A DNA stretch of 34,046 bases from an uncultured Oscillospiraceae bacterium. GTDB taxonomy: Bacteria; Bacillota; Clostridia; Oscillospirales; Oscillospiraceae. Position numbers and translations under genes: made by a program. Below are positions 8,724-15,962 of the stretch, piece after piece; position 1 is the stretch's first letter, and every line of letters starts with the position of its first letter. The stretch is from positions 1-34,046 of the forward strand of contig CAAEOT010000024.1 in the NCBI GenBank assembly GCA_900757655.1. The letters run 5' to 3'. The notes below the pieces were generated by a model, which worked only from the letters and a program-made list of their open reading frames with translations, had not been told where the DNA came from and did not search any database.

Positions 8724-8973
8724 GAATAAGTCCTGCTGTGTGCGTGGAGCACGATCGGGTGCTCGGAGCCCATTTAAACCCACATCTCTGATAAGGGATG
8801 CCAGAACTTCCGCTGCGGATTGCAGGCCTCCCGGCCGGCTGAAAGATGCCGGTTGGACGTTGGAAGCAGAGAAACAGCAGAGAGGCGACCCACCTGCCTT
8901 CTTGTGCAGGTTGTAACTGGGCTCACACGGCATTGGCGGGCTGGCCGGCAGCGAAAGCTGCCGGCTTTTTTCT
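8724..8973 (+). ncRNA. ssrS: Probable 6S RNA with its terminator
   Basis: A structured, non-coding stretch of about 215 bases ending in a strong terminator. The 5' end (aagtcctgctgtgtg, from 8728) can pair with the 3' end (cacacggcattggcgggct): gctgtgtg with cacacggc, and agtcc with gggct. Inside are a gagcac/gtgctc hairpin, a second long-range helix gagccca/tgggctc, and a purine-rich central segment. This rod with a central bubble, and the 5' aagtcctg.tgtg and 3' cacacggc ends, fit Bacillota 6S RNA, which binds the housekeeping RNA polymerase. The terminator stem is 8944-8952 with 8957-8965, loop gaaa, followed by T residues. No good promoter was found; tagcat near 8717 is the best -10. A different structured RNA class is possible. 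Confidence 0.55.
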
Positions 8974-8989
8974 TGCCCAAAAGGGCAAG
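8972..8989 (+). terminator. Second small hairpin after the 6S-like RNA
   Basis: cttgccc-aaaa-gggcaag stem directly behind the main terminator T run. It is probably a back-up hairpin or part of the adjacent repeat; it has no T run of its own. Confidence 0.35.
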
Positions 8990-9000
8990 GAAAAAGCCAG

Positions 9001-9060
9001 ATTTTATCCGAGGCGGGCCTTGCCCCCTCGGGCTCCCCTGCGGCTCAAAAGCTTCAAGAA
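9001..9060 (+). repeat. Dispersed intergenic repeat, family 2 (partial copy)
   Basis: The stretch attttatccgaggcgggcc, continuing into ttgccccctcgggctcccc and gcggctcaaa, matches the reverse complement of each unit of the 112-bp tandem array at 27464-27798. It also matches the partial copy at 33967-34046. It is truncated relative to the array unit: the cattgcc/ggcaatg hairpin part is missing. Confidence 0.85.
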
Positions 9061-9146
9061 CAGCGACACCGGTCGTGCGTCTCTCATCTGACGGACACAA
9101 CAGATGCGCATCTGAAGTGCAGCACCCGAAAAAGCGGCACAGCGCA

Positions 9147-9187
9147 TTGACAACCCCCGCCGCCGGGGCTTATCATAACCCCGGCGG
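9147..9187 (+). promoter_or_regulatory. Promoter of the threonine aldolase gene with an inverted repeat around the -10
   Basis: TTGACA (9147-9152), 18-bp spacer, TATCAT (9171-9176). A perfect 9-bp inverted repeat, ccgccgggg (9160-9168) and ccccggcgg (9179-9187), brackets the -10 hexamer. This could be an operator or a hairpin in the early transcript. Confidence 0.65.
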
Positions 9188-9232
9188 CACGCGCAGCGTG
9201 CCGAATTTTGTCCGAACGAAAGGAAAACCGCC

Positions 9233-10279
9233 ATGCTCCGCTTCCAGAATGATTACTCCGAGGGCGCCCACCCGAACGTGCTGCGCGCCCTGTGCGATAC
9301 GAATCTCAGCTCCACCCCGGGCTACGGGCTCGACGACGACTGCCGCCGCGCGGCCGACGCCATCCGCGCCCGCTTCGCCTGCCCGGATGCCGACGTGCAC
9401 TTTCTCGTCGGCGGCACGCAGACGAACCAGCTCGCCGCGGCCGCGTTCCTGCGCCCGTGGGAGGCCATGGTCGCGGCCGACACCGGCCATATCAACGTGC
9501 ACGAGACCGGCGCCATCGAGGCCACCGGCCACAAGGTGATCGCCATGCCCGGCACGGACGGCAAGCTCACGCCCGCCGCCATCGCGGACGCCGCCGCGCA
9601 GCACTGCGCCGCGCCGGGCGTGTACGACGAGCACATGGTGCTGCCGCGCATGGCATACATATCCGACGCGACGGAGCTCGGCACCGTCTACACGAAAGCG
9701 GAGCTGACCGCCCTGCGCGCGGCGTGCGATGCGCACGGGATGTACCTCTATCTCGACGGCGCGCGGCTGGCGCAGGCGCTCACGGCCGCGGGCAATGACC
9801 TGCAGCCGGAGGACCTGCCGCGGCTGTGCGATGCGTTTTACATCGGCGGCACGAAAAATGGCCTGCTCTTCGGCGAGGCGATGGTCATCGTCAACGACGC
9901 GCTCAGGCCGGGCTTCCGCCGCGCGATGAAGCGCAACGGCGCCATGCTCGCCAAGGGCCGCCTGCTCGGCGTGCAGTTTGCCGCCGCGATGGCGCACGAC
10001 CTCTGGCTCGACATGGGCCGCCACGCCGATGCACAGGCGCAGCGCATCGCCGCCGCGCTCACGGACCGCAATGTGCCGATGTACGTGCCCTCGCCGACGA
10101 ACCAGATCTTCCCCATCCTGTCGGACGCGCAGATCGCGCGGCTGCAGGAGCAGGTCGCGTTCAACACGACCGCCCGCGTGGACGCGGCGCACCAGGCCGT
10201 GCGATTCGTGACCTCGTGGGCCACGACAGACGCGCAGGTCGACGCGCTGCTGGCCGTGCTGGCGCAGGTGCTGGACTGA
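9233..10279 (+). CDS. ltaE: Low-specificity L-threonine aldolase (PLP-dependent)
   Basis: A fold-type I, PLP-dependent enzyme of the threonine aldolase/beta-eliminating lyase family. It is expected to split L-threonine or allo-threonine into glycine and acetaldehyde. The 348-residue product starts with the substrate-binding block FQNDYSEGAHPNVL and has the cofactor-binding HFLVGGTQTN. An HETGAIEATGHK stretch follows, then the aspartate of YLYLDGARLAQAL. The Schiff-base lysine lies in YIGGTKNGLLFGEA. Length is normal for the family. The ATG at 9233 follows an aaagga site. It is monocistronic, with a promoter upstream and a strong terminator 20 bases after the stop. Stereospecificity cannot be read from the sequence. 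Confidence 0.9.
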   Translation: MLRFQNDYSEGAHPNVLRALCDTNLSSTPGYGLDDDCRRAADAIRARFACPDADVHFLVGGTQTNQLAAAAFLRPWEAMVAADTGHINVHETGAIEATGHKVIAMPGTDGKLTPAAIADAAAQHCAAPGVYDEHMVLPRMAYISDATELGTVYTKAELTALRAACDAHGMYLYLDGARLAQALTAAGNDLQPEDLPRLCDAFYIGGTKNGLLFGEAMVIVNDALRPGFRRAMKRNGAMLAKGRLLGVQFAAAMAHDLWLDMGRHADAQAQRIAAALTDRNVPMYVPSPTNQIFPILSDAQIARLQEQVAFNTTARVDAAHQAVRFVTSWATTDAQVDALLAVLAQVLD

Positions 10280-10300
10280 GCACACAACATCGAAATATGG

Positions 10301-10336
10301 AAACACGCCCGACGCATCCGCGTCGGGCGTGTTTTC
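10301..10336 (+). terminator. Intrinsic terminator after the threonine aldolase gene
   Basis: A 15-bp perfect stem (10301-10315 with 10320-10334) with an atcc loop and a T-rich 3' arm. It sits between convergent genes, 6 bases from the rsmG stop, and may work in both directions. Confidence 0.88.
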
Positions 10337-10340
10337 TACA

Positions 10341-11039
10341 TTATAAATGTTCCTTCTGCATCTTCGCCCAGCGGCGGGGATACTTCGGCGGCGTGGGCGC
10401 CGTCTTGCGGATGACGACGACGCTGTGCGTCACGTCCGTGCCGGGGATGGTGTAGCGCACCGTGCGCTCATACGTGCCGCCGAGCTTGCGGATGGCGCTG
10501 CGCGCCTCGTCGAGCTCCTCGGTGCAGTCCGGCCCCTTCATGGCGAGAAACACCCCGCCCGTGCGCACAAACGGCAGGCACAGCTCGCACAGCAGGTACA
10601 GCCGCGCGACCGCGCGCGAGACCGCCGCGTCGAACTGCCCGCGCAGCTCCGGCGCCTCCTCGGCGCGCGCGTGCAGGCACGTCACATCCGTGAGACCGGT
10701 GGCGGCACAGACATCGCCGAGAAAGCACACGCGCTTATCCAGGCTGTCGAGCAGCGTGAGCGAAATGTCCGGCTGCGTGATCTTCAGCGGCAGACCGGGA
10801 AAGCCCGCGCCGGTGCCGACATCGATGACCGACTTGCCGGCCAGCGGCTCGACCGTCAGCAGGGCGGCCGAGTCGAGAAAGTGCAGCTGCGCCACGTCCG
10901 TCTCGCCGTGGATGGCCGTCAGGTTCATGACCTTGCTGCGCTCGTCGAGCAACGTGTAATATGTCTGAAAACGGGCCAGCGCCGCCGCATCGAGCGGCAG
11001 ACCCAGCGCGGCAAAGCCCGCGCGCAGAAGTTCGTCCAT
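10341..11039 (-). CDS. rsmG: 16S rRNA (guanine527-N7)-methyltransferase
   Basis: RsmG (GidB) methylates N7 of G527 in 16S rRNA using SAM. The 232-residue product has the family's SAM-binding loop VIDVGTGAGFPGLPLKI and the acidic LLDSLDKRVCFL strand. It also has the AVSRAVARLYLLCELCLPFV block and a FLAMKG motif near the C-terminus. The ATG at 11039 follows a ggagg site with a 5-base gap. In many Bacillota rsmG sits near the origin with mnmG and parA; here it stands alone, with a decayed membrane-protein gene directly upstream on the other strand. Confidence 0.95.
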   Translation of the reverse strand: MDELLRAGFAALGLPLDAAALARFQTYYTLLDERSKVMNLTAIHGETDVAQLHFLDSAALLTVEPLAGKSVIDVGTGAGFPGLPLKITQPDISLTLLDSLDKRVCFLGDVCAATGLTDVTCLHARAEEAPELRGQFDAAVSRAVARLYLLCELCLPFVRTGGVFLAMKGPDCTEELDEARSAIRKLGGTYERTVRYTIPGTDVTHSVVVIRKTAPTPPKYPRRWAKMQKEHL

Positions 11040-11116
11040 GCTTGCCTCCGAAAATGATTGGTTGCGGCCATCTTACCACATTCTCCCCCGCGCGTCCAGT
11101 CCCGGGCGGAGAACGC

Positions 11117-11359
11117 GCTGCCGCGCGGCGCGGGCGATGCGTTTTGCAGCGCCGGCGCGATTTCCGGACGGCCGTGGGCATCCGCGCCGGGCTGTGGCTC
11201 GTGTGCGAGATCATCGTGGACATCGGCGCGATGCATGAAATGTCGATCGGCCTGTTCAGCGCCGCCGCCGCGCTGGGCGCGATGGGCCTGATGTTTGCGC
11301 TCGGCCTGATGCTCGGTGCGCTTGTCTGCCGGCTGCTGCGCCGAAAGCAGCTCGCGTGA
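11117..11359 (+). pseudogene. 5'-truncated copy of the small membrane protein found at 32358-32696
   Basis: The frame encodes RRGRCVLQRRRDF, then LWLVCEIIVDIGAMHEMSIG and an end in CRLLRRKQLA. By eye about 60% of the residues match the C-terminal 75 residues of the intact 112-residue protein at 32358-32696. The first membrane segment of that protein has no counterpart here: upstream sequence is the rsmG leader. No start codon with a ribosome-binding site exists in frame; a TTG at 11144 is the only early candidate. It therefore looks like a gene remnant, though a short two-helix product cannot be excluded. It is as GC-rich as its surroundings, unlike the intact copy. Confidence 0.65.
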
Positions 11360-11368
11360 CCCAATGGC

Positions 11369-11404
11369 AAGCGCCCCCGCGGGGAGTTTCCCGCGGGGGC
11401 GCTT
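11369..11404. terminator. Strong hairpin between the gene remnant and spoIIR
   Basis: A 15-bp perfect stem (11369-11383 with 11390-11404), loop gagttt, flanked by short T or A runs. It lies 20 bases past the spoIIR stop on the minus strand and 10 bases past the remnant's stop on the plus strand, so it can serve both. Confidence 0.75.
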
Positions 11405-11423
11405 TCCATTTTCCGCTGCGCCG

Positions 11424-12056
11424 TCAGCTCAGCCGCTGCACGAGCGCGTCCCACAGCTCCAGCAGCCGGAAGCGCACGACATAGCCGCCGCCGGACTCCG
11501 TGACGAGGCGCACATCGTCGTCCGAGAGCGCCTGCACTGCCTGCTCCGACAGGCCCGCCGCCTGCGCGCACAGCGGCGGGAAGATGACGCACCACCAGTT
11601 GTGCCCTGCGCCCGCGCCAAGCGTCACGCGCAGCGACGTGTACACCCCCGCCGGGAGGGCGAACGTGCCGTAGTCGCGCGTCGGGTAGTGCTCGGGGCCC
11701 AGCGACACGCGCACCGGCCGCTCCCCCGCCGCCGCCTGCGCCGCGCGGGCAATGCCGTCGAGGTCGCCCGCGATGAGCTGCCGCGCCGCGTTGACGTCCG
11801 TCACGTCCTGAAGCTGCGGCTCGAGATAGGCCAGCACCGCGTCGCGCACCTGCAGCTTCACGGCCTGCTCGGTCTCGTCGTCCGAGACCGCGATCACGTG
11901 CAGCCGCACGAGCCGGGCGGCGAGCATCTGGCTGCGCGCCTGCGCCCACGTGCCTGCCAGCAGCGTCACGCACACGGCCAGCAGCAGCGCCAGCTCCCAC
12001 GGGCGCAGCGCACGGCCGGAATCGGGATGGATGGAGAGAGAATGGGTATGCATCAT
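11424..12056 (-). CDS. spoIIR: Stage II sporulation protein R
   Basis: SpoIIR is the forespore-made, secreted signal that activates the SpoIIGA protease, which processes pro-sigma-E in the mother cell. The 210-residue product has an N-terminal membrane or signal segment (LALLLAVCVTLLAGTWAQA, about 22-40). The family block RLHVIAVSDDETEQAVKLQV follows. The conserved C-terminal core has YPTRDYGTFALPAGVYTSLR and then GHNWWCVIFPPLC. Two ATG codons start the gene (12056 and 12053) behind an aaaggcgg site. It is expected to be forespore-specific (sigma-F); I did not identify a convincing sigma-F promoter. Its presence is the clearest sign that the organism forms spores. Confidence 0.95.
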   Translation of the reverse strand: MMHTHSLSIHPDSGRALRPWELALLLAVCVTLLAGTWAQARSQMLAARLVRLHVIAVSDDETEQAVKLQVRDAVLAYLEPQLQDVTDVNAARQLIAGDLDGIARAAQAAAGERPVRVSLGPEHYPTRDYGTFALPAGVYTSLRVTLGAGAGHNWWCVIFPPLCAQAAGLSEQAVQALSDDDVRLVTESGGGYVVRFRLLELWDALVQRLS

Positions 12057-12079
12057 ATGTCCGCCTTTCTGTGATGAAA

Positions 12080-12123
12080 AAAACTGCCGGTACCGGGCAT
12101 CTGTGCTCAGTATCGGCAGTTTT
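12080..12123 (-). terminator. Intrinsic terminator after ispE
   Basis: Stem 12080-12092 with 12111-12123 (one wobble pair), loop of 18 bases. On the minus strand it runs into a long T stretch (complement of 12077-12083). It ends the apgM-ispE operon upstream of spoIIR. Confidence 0.85.
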
Positions 12124-12147
12124 GTTCGGTTTTAATCCGGCGGGCGC

Positions 12148-13020
12148 TCAGATCTCCAGGCGGGCGATGGTCTCGGTCAGGAAGCACTCTTGATAGTCGC
12201 GCGCGAGCCGGCGCTTGGCATACGCCGCGCTGTCGGCATCGGCAAAGAGGCCGAACACGGCCGAGCCCGTGCCGCTCATGACCGCGCCGAGCGCGCCGCC
12301 GTCGAGCAGGCGGCTCTTGATGGCCGCGATCTCGCCCTCGCGGTGGGTGAGCACGTCCTCAAAGACGTTGTACATCCGGCGGGCGAGCCGGGGCATGTCC
12401 CCGTCGGCGAGCGCGGCGCAGATGCCCTCCGTGTCCGGACGGCAGCGCGAGGTGCGCGCGTCCACGCGGTGGAACAGCTCCGGCGTCGAGATCGGAAAAT
12501 CCGGCTTGCAGATCACGACCGGCAGACGCGGCATGGGCGTGACGGGCGTGAGCCGCTCGCCGCGGCCCTCGGCCAGCATCGTGCCGCCCGCGACGCAGTA
12601 CGGCACGTCCGAGCCGATCTCGGCCCCCATTTCCTCGAGCTGTGTGCGGGTGAAGCCCGCACCGGTCAGCCGCTCGAGCGCGCGCAGCACGGCCGCCGCG
12701 TCCGACGAGCCGCCGCCCAGCCCCGCGCACACGGGGATGCGCTTGTGCAGCCGGATGTGCACGCCGCAGTCCAGCCCTGCGCGCGCCAGAAACACCTGCG
12801 CCGCGCGCACGGCCACATTGTCCGCCCCGCAGGGCAGATAGCTGCGGTTGGTCTCGGCGCGGCAGGTGCCGGTATCGTCGAGCGTGATGGTCACGTCGTC
12901 GTGCAGGTCCACGCTCTGCATGACCATGCGCAGGTCGTGAAACCCGTCGGGCCGCGCACCGAGCACGTCCAGCGACAGGTTCAGCTTCGCCCACGCGGGC
13001 TCCATCGTCGTGCCGGTCAC
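12148..13020 (-). CDS. ispE: 4-diphosphocytidyl-2-C-methyl-D-erythritol kinase
   Basis: IspE phosphorylates CDP-methylerythritol in the non-mevalonate isoprenoid pathway. The 290-residue GHMP-kinase product has the N-terminal AKLNLSLDV strand, the FHDLRMVMQS block and the ATP-binding loop PVCAGLGGGSSDAAAV. The C-terminal motif GAVMSGTGSAVFGLF is also present. The GTG at 13020 overlaps the apgM stop by four bases (GTGA), pointing to translational coupling. An ATG at 13005 gives a start closer to the typical family N-terminus and is the main alternative; neither has a clear ribosome-binding site. It is the second gene of a two-gene minus-strand operon. Confidence 0.95.
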   Translation of the reverse strand: MTGTTMEPAWAKLNLSLDVLGARPDGFHDLRMVMQSVDLHDDVTITLDDTGTCRAETNRSYLPCGADNVAVRAAQVFLARAGLDCGVHIRLHKRIPVCAGLGGGSSDAAAVLRALERLTGAGFTRTQLEEMGAEIGSDVPYCVAGGTMLAEGRGERLTPVTPMPRLPVVICKPDFPISTPELFHRVDARTSRCRPDTEGICAALADGDMPRLARRMYNVFEDVLTHREGEIAAIKSRLLDGGALGAVMSGTGSAVFGLFADADSAAYAKRRLARDYQECFLTETIARLEI

Positions 13021-14255
13021 AGCTTTTTCAGTTCGAAGAGCAGATCCATCAGCTCCGCGCCGTCGTCCACATACGGGCCCTTGCGGCCGTTGGCCTCGGA
13101 ATACGGCAGGCCGGAGCCCTCCGTCACGCGGCTGTCATAGAGCACGAACGGCACGGGGTCGGCGCCGTGCGCGCCGTTGGCCATGTACGTCATGTGGTCC
13201 GAGAGCAGCAGCAGACGGAAGTCCTCGCCCGCTGCGCGCAGCGCCTCGGTCACGGGGGCGACGACGTCGGCGCTCAGGCGCTCGATGGAGTAGATCTTGT
13301 GCTCGAGGTCGTGGTTGTGCGTGGCCTCGTCCGGGCCCTCGAGGTGCAGGGCCACGAAGTCGTGCCGTTTGAGCACGTCCAGCGCGGCGGCGACCTTGGC
13401 GGCGTAGTCGGTGTCCCACTCGCCGGTCGCGGTCGGGACGGTGACGGCCTCAAGCCCCGTCAGGATGCCGATGCCGTGGCACAGCGGCACGGCCGAGACA
13501 ACGCCGCCGTCCGAGCCGTAGTGCTCCGGGAAGTTCGGCAGCGCAGCCGCCGTGCCCTCGGCCCAGAACCAGACGCCGTTGGCCGGGAGCTTGCCGGCGG
13601 CGCGGCGCGCGACGTTGATCGGGTGCTGATCGAGGATGTCGAACGCGCGGCGCATCAGCTCGCGCAGCACGTCGGCATTCGGGCAGCCGGTGGGCAGGAT
13701 GGGGCCGATCTCCTCGCCGAGGTGGTCGTGCGGCGGGGCGAGCCGGATGCCCTGGATGTCCACGTGGCTCTGCACCGCGAGGTGGCGGAACGACGAGCCC
13801 TTGTGGATGACCATGCCGGCCTGCTCGGCCAGCGGGCGGAAGTCGGGGTGGTCAAAGAGCATCGTCACAAGCTCGTCCGACTCGCGGCCCTCGATGCTGC
13901 CCGCGCTGTGGGAGACGATGTGCTTGTGCTCGAACGGCACGTCCTCATCGGCGTAGGTGACCATGTTGCAGCGGTAGCACGCGTCGCCGGGGGCGAGCTT
14001 TATGCCGGACGCCGCCGCCTCGAGCGGGGCGCGGCCGAAAAAGTACTTGCGCGGCGAGCAGCCGAAGATGGACATGATGGCCGTGTCGCTGCCGGGGGCG
14101 AAGCCCTCGGGCACGTTGCGCACGCTGCCGAGGATGCCGTGGCGGGCGAGATCGTCGATCGCGTCCTTTTTCGAAGCTTCCAGCGGCGTGCGGCCGCCGA
14201 GCGTGTCGAGCGGGTGGTCGGCCATGCCGTCGCCGATGACGAGAATGTATTTCAT
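13017..14255 (-). CDS. apgM: Cofactor-independent phosphoglycerate mutase, archaeal type
   Basis: A metal-dependent alkaline-phosphatase-superfamily enzyme that interconverts 3- and 2-phosphoglycerate in glycolysis. The 412-residue product starts MKYILVIGDGMADHP, with the metal-binding Asp in GDGMAD. SDTAIMSIFGCSP carries the catalytic serine region, and HLEGPDEATHNHDLEHK and LSDHMTYMANGAHG carry further metal ligands. The length fits the ApgM branch (about 400) rather than the GpmI branch (about 510). The ATG at 14255 follows a gaggg site; the frame extends 27 codons further without homology. It is led by its own promoter at 14337-14365 and coupled to ispE. Some members of this branch act in amino-acid metabolism, so the exact substrate is inferred. 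Confidence 0.9.
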   Translation of the reverse strand: MKYILVIGDGMADHPLDTLGGRTPLEASKKDAIDDLARHGILGSVRNVPEGFAPGSDTAIMSIFGCSPRKYFFGRAPLEAAASGIKLAPGDACYRCNMVTYADEDVPFEHKHIVSHSAGSIEGRESDELVTMLFDHPDFRPLAEQAGMVIHKGSSFRHLAVQSHVDIQGIRLAPPHDHLGEEIGPILPTGCPNADVLRELMRRAFDILDQHPINVARRAAGKLPANGVWFWAEGTAAALPNFPEHYGSDGGVVSAVPLCHGIGILTGLEAVTVPTATGEWDTDYAAKVAAALDVLKRHDFVALHLEGPDEATHNHDLEHKIYSIERLSADVVAPVTEALRAAGEDFRLLLLSDHMTYMANGAHGADPVPFVLYDSRVTEGSGLPYSEANGRKGPYVDDGAELMDLLFELKKL

Positions 14256-14336
14256 ACTGTATCCCTCTTTTCGGAAGATTTTTTCGCCGCGGGGTGCCCT
14301 GTGGGATGCCGGGACCCGCGGTTTTTTCTGCCCCAC

Positions 14337-14365
14337 AGTATATACTATTTTCCCCGGTTTGTGAA
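14337..14365 (-). promoter_or_regulatory. SigA-type promoter for apgM-ispE
   Basis: Minus strand: TTCACA (14365-14360), 17-bp spacer, TATACT (14342-14337). The leader to the apgM ATG is about 75 bases. Confidence 0.82.
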
Positions 14366-14442
14366 GCGGAGCAGCGGGTTCCGGGGCATTTTGCTGCTAT
14401 TTGTAGAATTCAACAAAATTATTTCAATCATTAAATTAGGTA

Positions 14443-14471
14443 TTGGCAATTTTTCGTCGTCATGATATAGT
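14443..14471 (+). promoter_or_regulatory. SigA-type promoter of the ATP synthase operon
   Basis: TTGGCA (14443-14448), 17-bp spacer, TATAGT (14466-14471), in an AT-rich stretch (14390-14510) between divergent operons. The leader to the first ATG is about 80 bases and contains a cgctaag direct repeat (near 14490 and 14501). Confidence 0.82.
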
Positions 14472-14557
14472 AGAATACTGTTAAGTATCCGCTAAGTTTT
14501 CGCTAAGAAATCGTCCCGGCAGTGTCGGGGCTTTCCACGCATCGGGAGGAACAGCCA

Positions 14558-14980
14558 ATGTCGATCGGACAATATCTGCTCGGCGGCGCGGCCGGACTGG
14601 CGTTCGGTCTGCTTGTGGCCGCCGGCAACACGCTGCTGACGCGCCGCAGCCTGCAGCGCGCCAAACAGAACACCGCCTCCGTCATGGGCACCAGCGGTCT
14701 GCGGCAGGTCATCAACCTCGCCGCGCTCGTGCTCGTGTACCTGCTGCGCAAAGTCGTGCCGCTGCCGCTGGCCGGCACGCTCATCGGCACGGCCGTCGGC
14801 CTGTCGGGCGGCAGCATCGCCGGCGTGTGGATCCTCGCCCGGAGGATGGACGACACCATCCCCGCCGAGGGTGTGGAGGTGCCGGACGCGGAGACGATCG
14901 AGCTGCCCGAAGACGCTGCACAGGAGCAAATGCCGGACACCGAGCCGGCGGACGAACGGAGGGATGACACCAATGGGTGA
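14558..14980 (+). CDS. ATP synthase operon leader membrane protein (AtpI-like)
   Basis: A 140-residue membrane protein in the place usually taken by atpI (subunit I), the assembly factor or ion-channel-like protein of F1Fo operons. It has an N-terminal hydrophobic segment (LLGGAAGLAFGLLVAAGNTL) and then two more hydrophobic stretches, LAALVLVYLL and LAGTLIGTAVGLSGGSIAGV. An acidic tail follows from about residue 100. The ATG at 14558 follows a ggagga site with a 7-base gap. It overlaps atpB by eight bases. Sequence similarity to classical AtpI is weak by eye, so the name rests largely on position and topology. Confidence 0.7.
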   Translation: MSIGQYLLGGAAGLAFGLLVAAGNTLLTRRSLQRAKQNTASVMGTSGLRQVINLAALVLVYLLRKVVPLPLAGTLIGTAVGLSGGSIAGVWILARRMDDTIPAEGVEVPDAETIELPEDAAQEQMPDTEPADERRDDTNG

Positions 14981-15635
14981 GACGAATGTACTGTTTTCCA
15001 TCGGCCCGCTGGAGGTGACCGGCGCGGTCGTGACCATGTGGGTCATCGTGGCCGTGCTGGCGCTGCTGTCATGGCTGGCCACGCGCAGGCTGCGCGATGT
15101 GCCCGGCCCGCTGCAAAACGCCGCCGAAATGGCCGTTGAAAAGCTGCAGGGCTTCTACGGCGGCATCCTCGGCCCGGCCAACGCCCGGCGCTATTTCCCG
15201 ATGATGGCGACGTTTTTCATCTTCATCGTCGTGTCCAACTACATCGGGCTGCTGCCCGGCGCGGGCGCGGTGTTCACCGTGCCGACGGCCACGCTGTCCG
15301 TCACGGCAGGTCTGGCCATCATCGCCTTTTGCATGACGCACACCGTCGGCATCCAGCGCCGCGGACTCAAGGGCTATCTCAAGAGCTTCATCAAGCCCTT
15401 CCTGCTCATGCTGCCGCTCAACCTCATCGAGCAGATCGTGCGGCCGTTCTCCCTCGCGCTGCGACTGTACGGCAACCTCTACGGCGAGGAAATGGTCACG
15501 CACGAGCTCGGCAACCTCTTCCCGCTCGTGCTGCCGCTGCTCATGCAGGTGCTGAGCCTGCTGTTCTGCCTGATCCAGGCCGTCGTGTTCACGATGCTGC
15601 TGTCGATCTATATCGAGGAAGCCATCGAGGAGTGA
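14973..15635 (+). CDS. atpB: F1Fo ATP synthase subunit a
   Basis: The membrane stator subunit that forms the ion half-channels against the c ring. The 220-residue product has about five to six membrane helices. The essential arginine lies in FSLALRLYGNLYGEEMV, the equivalent of E. coli Arg210. The motif NLIEQIVRPFSLALR and the ending FTMLLSIYIEEAIEE fit Bacillota a subunits. The ATG at 14973 follows a ggaggg site with a 9-base gap; it overlaps the upstream gene by eight bases. An ATG at 14963 is in frame but falls on the ribosome-binding site. The protein is somewhat shorter than E. coli subunit a (271), as is usual in Bacillota. Confidence 0.95.
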   Translation: MGETNVLFSIGPLEVTGAVVTMWVIVAVLALLSWLATRRLRDVPGPLQNAAEMAVEKLQGFYGGILGPANARRYFPMMATFFIFIVVSNYIGLLPGAGAVFTVPTATLSVTAGLAIIAFCMTHTVGIQRRGLKGYLKSFIKPFLLMLPLNLIEQIVRPFSLALRLYGNLYGEEMVTHELGNLFPLVLPLLMQVLSLLFCLIQAVVFTMLLSIYIEEAIEE

Positions 15636-15703
15636 CGCGCACCCCATAAACGCACAAGGAAAGAAGATTCAGATATCCAAGAAAAATTAGGAGGAAAAGA
15701 GTT

Positions 15704-15934
15704 ATGTCAACCGGAATCATCGCGATCGCCGCCGCGCTCGCCATCGCCATCAGCACCATCGGCCCCGGCATCGGTCAGGGTCTGGCCGCCGCCCACGCCA
15801 TGGACGCCATCGCGCGCCAGCCCGAGGCCGCCGGCACCATCCGCTCGAACATGATTATCGCCATGGGCCTGCTCGAATCGCTGACGATCTACGGCCTGCT
15901 GATCGCGTTTCTGCTGATCGGCAAGCTCGGCTGA
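15704..15934 (+). CDS. atpE: F1Fo ATP synthase subunit c (possible sodium type)
   Basis: The 76-residue hairpin that forms the rotor ring. Helix 1 (about 4-28) contains GPGIGQG, and the polar loop ARQPEA (37-42) binds gamma and epsilon. Helix 2 (about 48-74) carries the ion-binding Glu58 in LLESLTIYG. Gln25 and Glu58-Ser59 have the same 33-residue spacing as Gln32 and Glu65-Ser66 of the sodium-binding c ring of Propionigenium. The Thr is one place later (Thr61) than in that protein. This pattern suggests Na+ coupling, but some proton enzymes keep part of it. The start follows a strong ggagg site. A 68-base gap separates it from atpB. Confidence 0.95.
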   Translation: MSTGIIAIAAALAIAISTIGPGIGQGLAAAHAMDAIARQPEAAGTIRSNMIIAMGLLESLTIYGLLIAFLLIGKLG

Positions 15935-15962
15935 GAAGCCCGGAACAAGGGAGGCACACGCT

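Noticed and set aside
13167..14465. 432-codon plus-strand open frame opposite apgM
   Set aside because: Antisense shadow with no motifs; it also overlaps the apgM promoter.
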